A DNA stretch of 64,000 nt, taken from Shewanella mangrovisoli. GTDB taxonomy: Bacteria; Pseudomonadota; Gammaproteobacteria; Enterobacterales; Shewanellaceae. The notes under the pieces are model-generated. The model was not told the origin of the DNA, made no database searches, and was given only the letters and a program-made list of their open reading frames with translations. The position numbers and the translations under genes were made by a program. The stretch is from positions 3,348,001-3,412,000 of the forward strand of contig NZ_CP080412.1 in the NCBI RefSeq assembly GCF_019457635.1, read 5' to 3'. Positions 56,851-64,000 of the stretch are shown here, piece by piece (position 1 is the first letter of the stretch; each line of letters opens with the position of its first letter).

Positions 56851-57087
56851 TGTGAGTCCTTGTAGTTAAATCATTATGAAGTGTCATTGATGACAAATTT
56901 GTCGTGATTATACGGTGTTAGCGTAAAAACCGCGAAATGAAGTTTACTTAATTCGGCCGACTGGCATTTAATGTTATCCCAATGTTACACTCATCCGACC
57001 AGAAAGAAACAGGCACGCCGCTAAGCATTAAAAATATCAGCGGCCCAAGACTAACACCTTAAGTTTGCACTCCGATGAAGGATAACC

Positions 57088-57582
57088 ATGAGCCCTAACG
57101 CACAAACCCCAAACGCTAAGCCCAATAAGGTTCTCGCGCTTTACCATAAAACCCAAGGCTGGCCCTTTGGCCAAAAAATTTTCTCCATCATGGTATCACG
57201 CATGGCACCTTATTTTGGTACCATCAAACCACTGATCACTGAATTGCGCCTTAACCACTGTGCTTGCCTGATTAAAAAACGTCATGCCGTTCATAACCAT
57301 ATAAAAACCGTGCATGTTATCGCCATCTGTAACGGCTTAGAAATGGCAATGGGCGTGATGGCCGAAGCATCAATTCCGGCTCACCTACGTTGGATCCCTA
57401 AGGGCATGAGCCTGGATTACACCGCCAAGGCGGGCAGTGATATTTTATGTGTTGCCGAAGTCACGCCAGAGCAGTGGACTCCCGGCGATATGTTGGTGCC
57501 CGTTACCGCCTACGACACCCAAGGCGTGGTAGTCGTGAAAGGACATATCAAGTTATGGATTTCAGAAAAGCCACAGAAGTAA
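57088..57582 (+). CDS. DUF4442 hotdog-fold protein
   Basis: A 164-residue protein with a predicted hotdog fold of the DUF4442 thioesterase-like family: IMVSRMAPYFGTIKPLI, ITELRLNHCACLIKKRHAV-type strand, NHIKTVHVIAICNGLEMAMG helix, and C-terminal strands to TAYDTQGVVVVKGHIKLW. Its acceptor is not known; thioesterase activity is only predicted. The ATG at 57088 is preceded by AAGGATAACC. It stands alone. Confidence 0.8.
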   Translation: MSPNAQTPNAKPNKVLALYHKTQGWPFGQKIFSIMVSRMAPYFGTIKPLITELRLNHCACLIKKRHAVHNHIKTVHVIAICNGLEMAMGVMAEASIPAHLRWIPKGMSLDYTAKAGSDILCVAEVTPEQWTPGDMLVPVTAYDTQGVVVVKGHIKLWISEKPQK

Positions 57583-57696
57583 GCCAAGGCTTATCCACCC
57601 AAGCTTAATCATCAATCGAAATCACCACTTAGGTTGTCTTGCTCAACGCTTGCAGGCTGCTATGCTAAGCCAAACAACCTAAGATAGGGGACCGAA

Positions 57697-58134
57697 ATGG
57701 ATGAATTTTTACAGGCCGCGATTGATGAGGCCAAACAAGGATTAGCCGAAGGCGGGATCCCCATTGGCTCAGTATTAGTGATCGACGGGAAAATTGTCGC
57801 CCGCGGCCATAACAAACGCGTGCAGCAAGGCAGCGCCGTGTTGCATGCCGAAATGGATTGCCTCGAAAATGCGGGCAGATTGACCGCCGCCGATTATCAA
57901 AAGGCCACGCTCTATTCGACTCTCTCCCCCTGCGATATGTGTAGTGGCGCAATACTACTCTATGGCATTCCTAAGGTGGTGGTCGGTGAAAATGTCACCT
58001 TTCAAGGACCAGAAGCCTATGTGCAGTCCCGCGGAGTAGAGGTGACAGTGGTGGACAATCACGAGTGCAAACAGTTGATGCACGATTTTATCGCCGCCAA
58101 GCCACAGCTGTGGAACGAAGATATTGGTGAATAG
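57697..58134 (+). CDS. Cytosine deaminase, fungal Fcy1-like
   Basis: A 145-residue zinc deaminase converting cytosine to uracil. The zinc/catalytic motif is H50-A-E52 (LHAEMDC) with Cys79 and Cys82 (SPCDMCSG). Nearly the whole protein follows yeast Fcy1 in recall: GSAVLHAEMDCLENAGRL, TLYSTLSPCDMCSGAI, YGIPKVVVGENV and the C-terminal WNEDIGE, and the residue offset is a constant 12. Bacterial CodA is an unrelated amidohydrolase. A plain ATG with AGGGGA upstream starts it. It stands alone; the alternative, a guanine or tRNA adenosine deaminase, fits the motifs less well. Confidence 0.88.
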   Translation: MDEFLQAAIDEAKQGLAEGGIPIGSVLVIDGKIVARGHNKRVQQGSAVLHAEMDCLENAGRLTAADYQKATLYSTLSPCDMCSGAILLYGIPKVVVGENVTFQGPEAYVQSRGVEVTVVDNHECKQLMHDFIAAKPQLWNEDIGE

Positions 58135-58278
58135 ACAATATCTTTCAAAGCGATCCACGCGCCTAACGCTTTAATTAGTTGAGTGTTCATTGGTTTGAGC
58201 GCCTGTTAAGCTAGCGCCTTGTATTATCAACTCAATCTCGCCGAGCTGACTCGGTTCATTTTCCCCAATAGCAAAAGG

Positions 58279-59523
58279 ATGCCTGCTATCAAACCTATCA
58301 CTCAAGCTGCCAAGGATCCTTGGGGAAGTCCCATCGATGCGACTCACACGCTCCATCGGCCTATCCCAATTGGACGTAATGCCAACCTCGATGCCATACG
58401 TGGGTTAGCGGTATTGGGGATATTTTTTATGAATATCTATTTTATGGGGATAAGCTTTTATGGCTATGCGCCCCATCAAATCCCATTACTCTCAGACCAA
58501 GTGCTCGAAGCCTTTAGCAATTTCTTTATTGAAGGGCGATTTATCAGCCTGTTTTCCATCTTATTTGGCGTTGGGCTTTATATTCAGTACCAACGGTTTC
58601 GTGATAAAGGTTTAGCGGCCTATTCGCTGCTGCGCTCACGCTTGAAATGGTTGATTGTCTTTGGCCTGATCCACGGCATCATTATCTGGCCCGGTGATAT
58701 TTTACTGACCTATGGGATCAGCGGCTTTTTAGCACTCTGCTACCGAGATGCCAGCATCGCCGAGTTAAAACGTAAGGCCAATATTTTTATTTTCAGTTCG
58801 TTAGTAGTTATCTGTTTAATCAGCATCATGGGCAGTGACGAACTCTTTACCCGCGAATCGCCCTTATTCACCGAACAATACAGCGCTTGGACATCGGGTT
58901 ATGCCAATCAACTGTTCCTGCATGTTATGCAGGTCGGTTACATGGCGCTGGTCATTCCGTTCACCTTAATGTGGTTCACGGGCGGACTGATGCTGCTAGG
59001 TATGGCGCTCTATCGCCAAGGTAGTTTCGAGCAGGGATTTGAGCGTAACACCTTAATCAAGCTGGTTTTAGCCAGCTTTGTACTCTCTACCCTAGATACC
59101 CTGCTGGGATTAACTCAAAACCCAACATTGGTGATGTTTTCGGACATCATAGTCATGCTAAGCGCTATCCCTACTGCACTGATTTACATCCATATATTGG
59201 TAAAAATCTGCCAAAATCGCTCGACAGTGTTAAGGCCTTTGCAAAATGTCGGCAAACTCGCCTTTAGCCTGTATATATTGCAATCCATTGTCGGTGTGTT
59301 TATCTTTCGCCACTTTGCTCCCGAGTTACTATTAACCCTCGACAGGGGCGGTTATATGGCGATAGCGCTGGGTTACTCGCTGCTGCAATTGCTACTGGCA
59401 AGCTTGTATTTACGCTACTTTCACCAAGGGCCACTCGAAAAACTCTGGCGCCAGCTCGCCTTTAAGTCCATCAACGCTAGTAGCCATTTGAACTCGAATA
59501 ATGAACAACAAAAGAGCCAATAA
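58279..59523 (+). CDS. DUF418 family membrane protein (YeiB-like)
   Basis: A 414-residue inner-membrane protein with about nine helices. The DUF418 opening NLDAIRGLAVLGIFFMNI and the RFISLFSILFGVG segment are clear. The family is thought to move or modify an envelope component, but no function is firm. The ATG at 58279 is taken as start; an in-frame TTG at 58219 would extend it by 20 residues that include no membrane segment. Its stop overlaps the next gene by 23 bases. Confidence 0.82.
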   Translation: MPAIKPITQAAKDPWGSPIDATHTLHRPIPIGRNANLDAIRGLAVLGIFFMNIYFMGISFYGYAPHQIPLLSDQVLEAFSNFFIEGRFISLFSILFGVGLYIQYQRFRDKGLAAYSLLRSRLKWLIVFGLIHGIIIWPGDILLTYGISGFLALCYRDASIAELKRKANIFIFSSLVVICLISIMGSDELFTRESPLFTEQYSAWTSGYANQLFLHVMQVGYMALVIPFTLMWFTGGLMLLGMALYRQGSFEQGFERNTLIKLVLASFVLSTLDTLLGLTQNPTLVMFSDIIVMLSAIPTALIYIHILVKICQNRSTVLRPLQNVGKLAFSLYILQSIVGVFIFRHFAPELLLTLDRGGYMAIALGYSLLQLLLASLYLRYFHQGPLEKLWRQLAFKSINASSHLNSNNEQQKSQ

Positions 59524-60019
59524 AACGCCATCCGCTCCAGTACATGAACGAAGAGCGACTCAACAAAGAGTGAATCAACGCAGAGTGACTAAATCTAGAG
59601 CCACAGAACCAAGAGTCACGAAATCAAAAGTGGCAAAACCCAGAGCCGCGCGCTCGCATCAGAGTTCGATGCCTTTATTATTAGCGCTCGTTTTTCTGGC
59701 GATGCTAATCGGCGCCGCTTGGTGGCATATGCTGCCGCTTGCGATTGTGGGTTTATACCTGCTGCTGAGTTTATGCACCTTTATCGCCTACGCCTTCGAC
59801 AAATCGGCGGCGCGAAAAGGTCGCTGGCGCACCAAGGAAAGCACCCTACATCTGATGTCTCTCCTCGGGGGTTGGCCCGGCGCACTGTTTGCCCAGCAGT
59901 TACTGCGGCATAAATCGGTCAAAGCCGCCTTTCGCCAACTGTTTTGGCTCACGGTCGTGACCAACTTAGCCCTGCTGGGTTATGGGATCCAAACGGGTTT
60001 CATGGATAGATTGATTTAA
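59501..60019 (+). CDS. DUF1294 membrane protein with a basic repetitive N-terminus
   Basis: A 172-residue protein. Residues 1-55 are basic and built of a short RVTKSRA/RVTKSKVA-type repeat; residues 56-90 contain two membrane helices, and the DUF1294 motif reads YAFDKSAARKGRWRTKEST followed by LLGGWPGALFAQQLLRHK. Function unknown. It begins 23 bases inside the DUF418 gene (ATG 59501) and so is translationally linked. The N-terminal repeats may be recent. Confidence 0.8.
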   Translation: MNNKRANKTPSAPVHERRATQQRVNQRRVTKSRATEPRVTKSKVAKPRAARSHQSSMPLLLALVFLAMLIGAAWWHMLPLAIVGLYLLLSLCTFIAYAFDKSAARKGRWRTKESTLHLMSLLGGWPGALFAQQLLRHKSVKAAFRQLFWLTVVTNLALLGYGIQTGFMDRLI

Positions 60020-60027
60020 CCGTCACG

Positions 60028-60636
60028 CTAATGCGTTTCTATTTCAATCAATTGCTCGGCAACTTTTAACGCCTGCATAGCCGCATCTGTGTCGCCGCGC
60101 AGCTGCGCTGATACTATGGCGCCTTCCTTCAATAGGCATAGGGTATCGACAAGATAAGCCGCTTTTGCCTCGGACAAGCCCAAAGCCGCCACTTGCTGAC
60201 CCATTAAATCAGCTACCCGCTGTTTATGCTCGGCACATAAACGATGCACAGGATGGCTGGCATCGGTAAATTCGGCACTCACATTGATAAAAAAACAGCC
60301 CCGAAACTCACACAGCTGCGGCACTCTTTGATTAAACCAATCATCGAGCGCCATAAATAACGCGCGGATCCCCGCCTTACCTATCTCGACTGCTAGCACT
60401 CGCTCGCTTAACCAGTGATAAAACACTTGGTCGCGATACAACACCACGGCTTCGACCAACTCATCCTTACTCACAAAATGATGGTACAAGGTTTTTTTGG
60501 CAATCGCCGACTCCTGCAAAATCTGGTTAATACCCACCCCATGTACGCTCTGAAAATAAAACAGTTTAAATGCCGTGGTGATGAGCTGTTGACGTTTATC
60601 TAAGGGCATATCTGACAAGACTTCGGGTTGTGGCAT
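60028..60636 (-). CDS. TetR family transcriptional regulator
   Basis: A 202-residue repressor-like protein. The HTH reads QQLITTAFKLFYFQSVHGVG, then INQILQESAIAKKTLYHHFVSKDELV. The C-terminal ligand domain carries a family-typical CLLKEGAIVSAQLRG stretch. An AGAGGAAGG ribosome site precedes the ATG. It is divergent from an HPP-family gene, and two perfect inverted repeats lie between them. The Lmr/NemR-type GTAGAC...GTCTAC operator suggests an electrophile- or drug-responsive repressor. Confidence 0.9.
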   Translation of the reverse strand: MPQPEVLSDMPLDKRQQLITTAFKLFYFQSVHGVGINQILQESAIAKKTLYHHFVSKDELVEAVVLYRDQVFYHWLSERVLAVEIGKAGIRALFMALDDWFNQRVPQLCEFRGCFFINVSAEFTDASHPVHRLCAEHKQRVADLMGQQVAALGLSEAKAAYLVDTLCLLKEGAIVSAQLRGDTDAAMQALKVAEQLIEIETH

Positions 60637-60680
60637 ATCGCCTTCCTCTGCAATTAGGATTTAAGCGTATCTTCTCACAG

Positions 60681-60698
60681 GTAGACAAATCAGTCTAC
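60681..60698. promoter_or_regulatory. TetR-type operator 1
   Basis: GTAGACAAATCAGTCTAC: 6-bp arms, 6-base spacer, perfect inverted repeat. Confidence 0.8.
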
Positions 60699-60715
60699 TC
60701 ATGCAATGATATCAA

Positions 60716-60733
60716 GTAGACAGATTGGTCTAC
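60716..60733. promoter_or_regulatory. TetR-type operator 2
   Basis: GTAGACAGATTGGTCTAC: same arms and spacing as operator 1, centre-to-centre 35 bases away. Two copies suggest cooperative repression of one or both divergent genes. Confidence 0.8.
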
Positions 60734-60885
60734 CCATTAGAGATTCAACACAATGAAGTGCAACGCGGCCACAGGGATGGCGCCAAGGGGAAACCCAACA
60801 CTAAATCCCAAGCCGCAGTTATTGATATTAACCATATAAACCACAGCCCTTGCGCGATAGCCAAGTTGGGCTCAAAGGACACACA

Positions 60886-61365
60886 ATGAAAGTGATAAAC
60901 CCACAACAATTGAAACCCGCACTGCTCGCCGGCATAGGCGCCATGTTATGTATCAGTGCCTTAGCAAGCTTGGAGCAAATGAGTTCGCAGCTGTTGTGGC
61001 TGATGGCCCCCTTTGGCGCCACTATGGTGATTTTATTTGCCCTTCCCGATAGCCCATTGGCGCAGCCAAGAAATATTGTCTGCGGCCACCTACTGACCAG
61101 TCTGATGGGACTTATCATCCTCCACAGTGTAGGCGTCTCGCCGCTAAGCTTAGGATTAGCCGTAGGGGCGGGAATTGCATTGATGATGCTCACTCACACA
61201 GTGCATCCTCCAGCTGGAGCAAACCCACTGGTTATTATGCTGACCGCGCAGGGGTGGGACTTTTTATATTCGCCAGTCGCCAGTGGTCTAGTGCTGATCC
61301 TGTCCTTTGGCTGGCTGTATCATAATCTGCTGTGTCGACGCCCCTATCCGCAGAAATGGTTTTAA
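60886..61365 (+). CDS. HPP family membrane protein
   Basis: A 159-residue inner-membrane protein with four to five helices and the family signature HTVHPPAGANPLVIM near residue 105. HPP proteins are associated with nitrite or anion transport in some species. AAAGGA stands six bases before the ATG at 60886; the earlier frame start at 60850 is discarded. It is divergent from the TetR gene, so is its likely target. The substrate is unknown. Confidence 0.85.
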   Translation: MKVINPQQLKPALLAGIGAMLCISALASLEQMSSQLLWLMAPFGATMVILFALPDSPLAQPRNIVCGHLLTSLMGLIILHSVGVSPLSLGLAVGAGIALMMLTHTVHPPAGANPLVIMLTAQGWDFLYSPVASGLVLILSFGWLYHNLLCRRPYPQKWF

Positions 61366-61441
61366 GCTGCGTCAAAACACTAAAACCTAAGCATTTTACG
61401 CATTTGTGCGTGAACTGGATAAGAAGAGAATAAAGAAGAGG

Positions 61442-61475
61442 ATAAAAATAAAGGGCAAGTGAGATTGCCCTTTAT
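61442..61475 (-). terminator. Rho-independent terminator after AtoE-like gene
   Basis: Minus strand: ATAAAGGGCAA, 6-base loop, TTGCCCTTTAT, TTTTATC. Located 21 bases past the stop. Confidence 0.85.
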
Positions 61476-61495
61476 CAGAACCCTTAAGCTTTCGT

Positions 61496-62827
61496 TTAAA
61501 ACCAGCTTAGCGCGATACTGATAATCACCCCTGTTATCAGCAGCTGCATTAAACAGAATCCCATGATATCCCGCGCCTTTAACCCGGCGATGGCCAGCAC
61601 AGGCAGCGCCCAGAAAGGCTGGATAAGGTTGGTCCACGCATCTCCCCAAGCCACGGCCATAGCAACCCGTGCCACATCGGCGCCCAAGGCTTCGGCCGCA
61701 GGCAACATAATCGGCGCCTGCACCGCCCATTGTCCGCCCCCCGAAGGTACGAAAATATTCACAATCCCGGCACTGATAAAGCTCCAAAATGGCAGGCTTT
61801 CAGCACTGGCGATGGCCACAAAACCTTCGGAAATACTCTGGGCTAATCCCGATTGCACCATCACCGCCATAATGCCAGCGTAAAAAGGAAACTGGATAAC
61901 GATACCCGCGCCTCCTTTGATGGCTTCATTGAGACTCAGCAATAAACTGCGTGGCGTTTGATGCAGCACGATGGCGAGGAATAAAAATAAGAAGTTGACT
62001 AGGTTAAGGTTTAAGCTGCCGCCCTGCACCGCAAAGTAGTAGCCTAAGTAAACGAGTCCAGCGCCGCCCACGCTCCAACCGAGTAAGCGGCTGTTTTCTA
62101 ATTTATCCGCAGGGCGAGTCGTCGTATTGGCCGTTAACTGCGCCGCGTTATCGTCTGCGGCCCCATCCTCAAGAGCCTTAGGATCGACATAGATACCGTC
62201 TTTCTCTTCGGGCAGCATAAAGCGGTTTACCAGAGGCATCACCACAAACAAAATCAGCACTAACAGCAGGTTAAAGCTCGCGAAGATGGTCTCGCTGGTG
62301 GGGATAATGCCGATTTGTGATTCAGAAAAATGCCCCACCGTAGCGATGGTGAGCGGAATTGAGCCCGCTAAGCCGCCGTGCCAAACCACAAATCCCGAGT
62401 AAGCACTGGCAACCAATAAACGGTAATCCACACGCACTTTACGCGCTAAGGCCTTAGCGAATAAGGCGCCGACCACTAAACCGAATCCCCAGTTAATCCA
62501 ACTGGCGGCGAGGGAAACCAAGGTCACTAAGATAATCGCCTGTGGCGCCGACTTAGCGGATCCAGCGATGCCATCGAGTAATTTCTTAATCGGTGGCGAG
62601 CTGGCGAGCATAAATCCGGCCACCAGTACTAATAGCATCTGCATCGAAAAACTCAGCAGTGCCCAAAAGCCATCGCCCCAGTAATTGATGACTTCGAGTG
62701 GGGTTTTCTGCTCGGCTACCACGGCCGAAATCAGCACCACTAAGGTTAAGAGCAAGACAAAGATATAAGGGTCGGGTAAATAACGGTCGACGAGTTTGAC
62801 CAGAGGTTTTGCCGCTTTGGTTAACAT
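61496..62827 (-). CDS. atoE: Short-chain fatty acid transporter, AtoE family
   Basis: A 443-residue inner-membrane protein with about 11 helices. The opening LVDRYLPDPYIFVLLLTLVV, the loop SWINWGFGLVVGALFAKALARKV and GIVNIFVPSGGGQWAVQAPIM are characteristic of AtoE/DUF-type short-chain fatty acid permeases. An Ala/Asp/Thr-rich hydrophilic loop separates the two halves near residue 225. It has no adjoining atoDAB genes here, so uptake of acetoacetate is not certain. Its start is divergent from the FKBP gene. Confidence 0.88.
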   Translation of the reverse strand: MLTKAAKPLVKLVDRYLPDPYIFVLLLTLVVLISAVVAEQKTPLEVINYWGDGFWALLSFSMQMLLVLVAGFMLASSPPIKKLLDGIAGSAKSAPQAIILVTLVSLAASWINWGFGLVVGALFAKALARKVRVDYRLLVASAYSGFVVWHGGLAGSIPLTIATVGHFSESQIGIIPTSETIFASFNLLLVLILFVVMPLVNRFMLPEEKDGIYVDPKALEDGAADDNAAQLTANTTTRPADKLENSRLLGWSVGGAGLVYLGYYFAVQGGSLNLNLVNFLFLFLAIVLHQTPRSLLLSLNEAIKGGAGIVIQFPFYAGIMAVMVQSGLAQSISEGFVAIASAESLPFWSFISAGIVNIFVPSGGGQWAVQAPIMLPAAEALGADVARVAMAVAWGDAWTNLIQPFWALPVLAIAGLKARDIMGFCLMQLLITGVIISIALSWF

Positions 62828-63048
62828 AAGACTGTCCTTGTTTATTCTTCTTATCTGTTTTTATTGAGTTTTTGTAGAGTCTAATGTCACAGGTTAAGCG
62901 ATCTCTAAAACGGGATAAAGCCTTTAGCCATTTTAAAAAAGTGAGAAAATGTAACGCGAATCGTCCAACACCCCGCCGAACCGAGGCGCTAGCCACTTCG
63001 GCTAAAAAACTGATAATATGGCCAAAATTGACTGAGGTGCTCCTTAAA

Positions 63049-63519
63049 ATGAAAATGTTACTTGCCGTTGTTGTGATTGCTGGGGTGATTTTTTACTTCT
63101 TTACCTCGATGAATAACCAAAAAGCGGCCCAAGAAAATATCCGTTTAGGTAATGAGTTTTTAGCGCAAAACAAAAACCAAGAAGGGGTGAAAACCACCGC
63201 CTCGGGATTGCAATATCAAGTGTTACAGCAAGGCACTGGCACGGTTCATCCTAAGGCGAGTGATACAGTGACTGTGCATTACCACGGCACCTTAATTGAT
63301 GGCACTGTGTTCGATAGCTCGGTCGAGCGCGGTGAACCCATTGCCTTCCCACTCAATCGTGTCATTAAAGGCTGGACTGAAGGCGTGCAACTGATGGTCG
63401 AAGGCGATAAGTACCGCTTCTTTATCCCAAGCGAACTGGCCTATGGCAATCGCAGCACTGGCAAAATTGGCGGCGGTTCGGTACTGATTTTTGATGTTGA
63501 GCTGCTGAAGATTAATTAA
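63049..63519 (+). CDS. FKBP-type peptidyl-prolyl cis-trans isomerase
   Basis: A 156-residue protein: an N-terminal hydrophobic segment (residues 3-18) anchors it in the membrane, followed by a short linker and the FKBP domain from about residue 50: VHYHGTLIDGTVFDSS, NRVIKGWTEGVQLM and FFIPSELAYGNRSTG with the conserved Tyr/Trp/Phe of the active pocket. It is a periplasmic folding helper of FkpA/FklB type with only one domain. The ATG at 63049 is preferred over the distant ATG 62884, whose additional 55 residues have no family counterpart. Confidence 0.9.
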   Translation: MKMLLAVVVIAGVIFYFFTSMNNQKAAQENIRLGNEFLAQNKNQEGVKTTASGLQYQVLQQGTGTVHPKASDTVTVHYHGTLIDGTVFDSSVERGEPIAFPLNRVIKGWTEGVQLMVEGDKYRFFIPSELAYGNRSTGKIGGGSVLIFDVELLKIN

Positions 63520-63540
63520 TCTGACGCTGTAATCCTTAAT

Positions 63541-63568
63541 AAAAAGCCCTGCATTGCAGGGCTTTTTT
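63541..63568. terminator. Rho-independent terminator after FKBP gene
   Basis: Stem AAAAAGCCCTGC (63541-63552) / GCAGGGCTTTTT (63556-63567), ATT loop, T-run. Confidence 0.93.
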
Positions 63569-63589
63569 AATGTCTTTAATCCCTATCGA

Positions 63590-64000
63590 CTAAGGGCAAG
63601 GCGCCGCGCCGATATCCGTCCATACCGCAGCAACCCCAGGGACATCTCCTTTAGTCCAGTATTTGGCTTGCCACTGACGACCGTTATAGCTAGTAGTTGC
63701 TCCGCCGTTGTAGGCAACGCCCGCATCCCAACCTAACTCAACCTGACTCAACAATTGCCATTGGTCGGCGGTTCTTGAAGGTGTATTACCTTGAGTCCAG
63801 TATTTCGCCTTCCAAACCAGTTGGTTATAACTCACGGTATCACCCGTGTTGTAAATGCTTGTCGCATTCCAGGCGGGATAGTTGGCCGCATTGGGGTCAG
63901 TAGCATCACATTGACCACCCGTCGCCTTAGGCGTCACGCTTAAGGTTAAGGCAGCACTGGCATCTAAGGCGCCATCGGAGACCAATACACTCAAACTGTA
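63590..64000 (-). CDS. Secreted chitin-binding protein, C-terminal part (CBM5/12 x2)
   Basis: The last 136 residues of a larger protein whose start lies beyond base 64000. The visible N-terminal part ends an Ig/cadherin-like domain (SVLVSDGALDASAALTLSV). Two CBM5/12 chitin-binding modules follow: PAWNATSIYNTGDTVSYNQLVWKAKYWTQG and WDAGVAYNGGATTSYNGRQWQAKYWTKG (in parts), each with the aromatic WxAKYWT core. Such modules end chitinases or chitin-binding proteins; the catalytic type is outside the window. Shewanella commonly degrade chitin. Confidence 0.85.
   Translation of the reverse strand, partial: YSLSVLVSDGALDASAALTLSVTPKATGGQCDATDPNAANYPAWNATSIYNTGDTVSYNQLVWKAKYWTQGNTPSRTADQWQLLSQVELGWDAGVAYNGGATTSYNGRQWQAKYWTKGDVPGVAAVWTDIGAAPCP

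Noticed and set aside
1..64000. CRISPR arrays, insertion sequences, prophage genes
   Set aside because: No repeat-spacer pattern, transposase or integrase motif was found in any frame; only the ssrA-side scar hints at a past element.

Overview
The window looks like a chromosomal segment of a Shewanella species close to S. oneidensis. The evidence is the gene content and order: the glycogen cluster next to adhB and aceBA, a Fur-controlled TonB receptor, a split borosin gene pair, and bamE/rnfH/ratA/smpB/ssrA. The tmRNA tag is a gammaproteobacterial AANDDNYALAA. It does not look like plasmid or phage DNA. The species call rests on recognising families and synteny, not on a search.

Layout. 1-7.2 kb: a MATE exporter (cut by the window edge), a POT peptide transporter, a DUF3087 membrane protein, a periplasmic family-3 solute-binding protein, a CobW-type metal GTPase and an RhlE-type DEAD-box helicase. 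7.4-23.1 kb: a tightly packed minus-strand glycogen/maltodextrin operon, malQ-glgB-glgX-glgP-glgC-glgA, followed at once by a large PAS-GGDEF-EAL protein. 23.6-28.3 kb: a cyclophilin lipoprotein, a MarR regulator divergent from iron-dependent alcohol dehydrogenase adhB, two unknown small proteins (one a lipoprotein of 11-residue repeats) and a hotdog thioesterase. 28.6-35.1 kb: the glyoxylate shunt aceB-aceA, then an 0.8 kb regulatory region with HexR-, CRP- and Fur-like sites, then a siderophore receptor.

35.1-40 kb: a Kef-type antiporter, then the most interesting locus, a split borosin RiPP pathway. It has a TTG-start tetrapyrrole-methylase-fold alpha-N-methyltransferase (SonM-like) and a separate 70-residue precursor (SonA-like), followed 6 bases later by a TPR-GGDEF protein. 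40.3-43.4 kb: bamE, rnfH-ratA, smpB and ssrA. Downstream of ssrA is a non-coding stretch holding a decayed copy of the ssrA 3' end, suggesting a lost integrated element. 43.4-47.3 kb: a MORN-repeat exported protein paired with a large lipoprotein, both of unknown role. 48.1-49.9 kb: a Tat-exported transglutaminase-like protein overlapping merT- and merP-like genes, with no merA or merR.

50.1-54.1 kb: a divergent cysteine/serine catabolism module of a HAAAP transporter, RidA, a CyuA-type Fe-S desulfidase and a YheO-type regulator. 54.1-64 kb: an RCC1-like repeat membrane-anchored protein, a DUF368 polyprenyl-phosphate transporter, a DUF4442 hotdog protein, a cytosine deaminase strikingly like yeast Fcy1, DUF418 and DUF1294 membrane proteins, and a TetR regulator with twin operators divergent from an HPP membrane protein. 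The end holds an AtoE-like transporter, an FKBP-type prolyl isomerase and the C-terminus of a secreted chitin-binding protein. Most genes are ordinary core functions. The accessory interest lies at the borosin locus, the ssrA flank, the MerTP/transglutaminase set and several regulatory palindromes.
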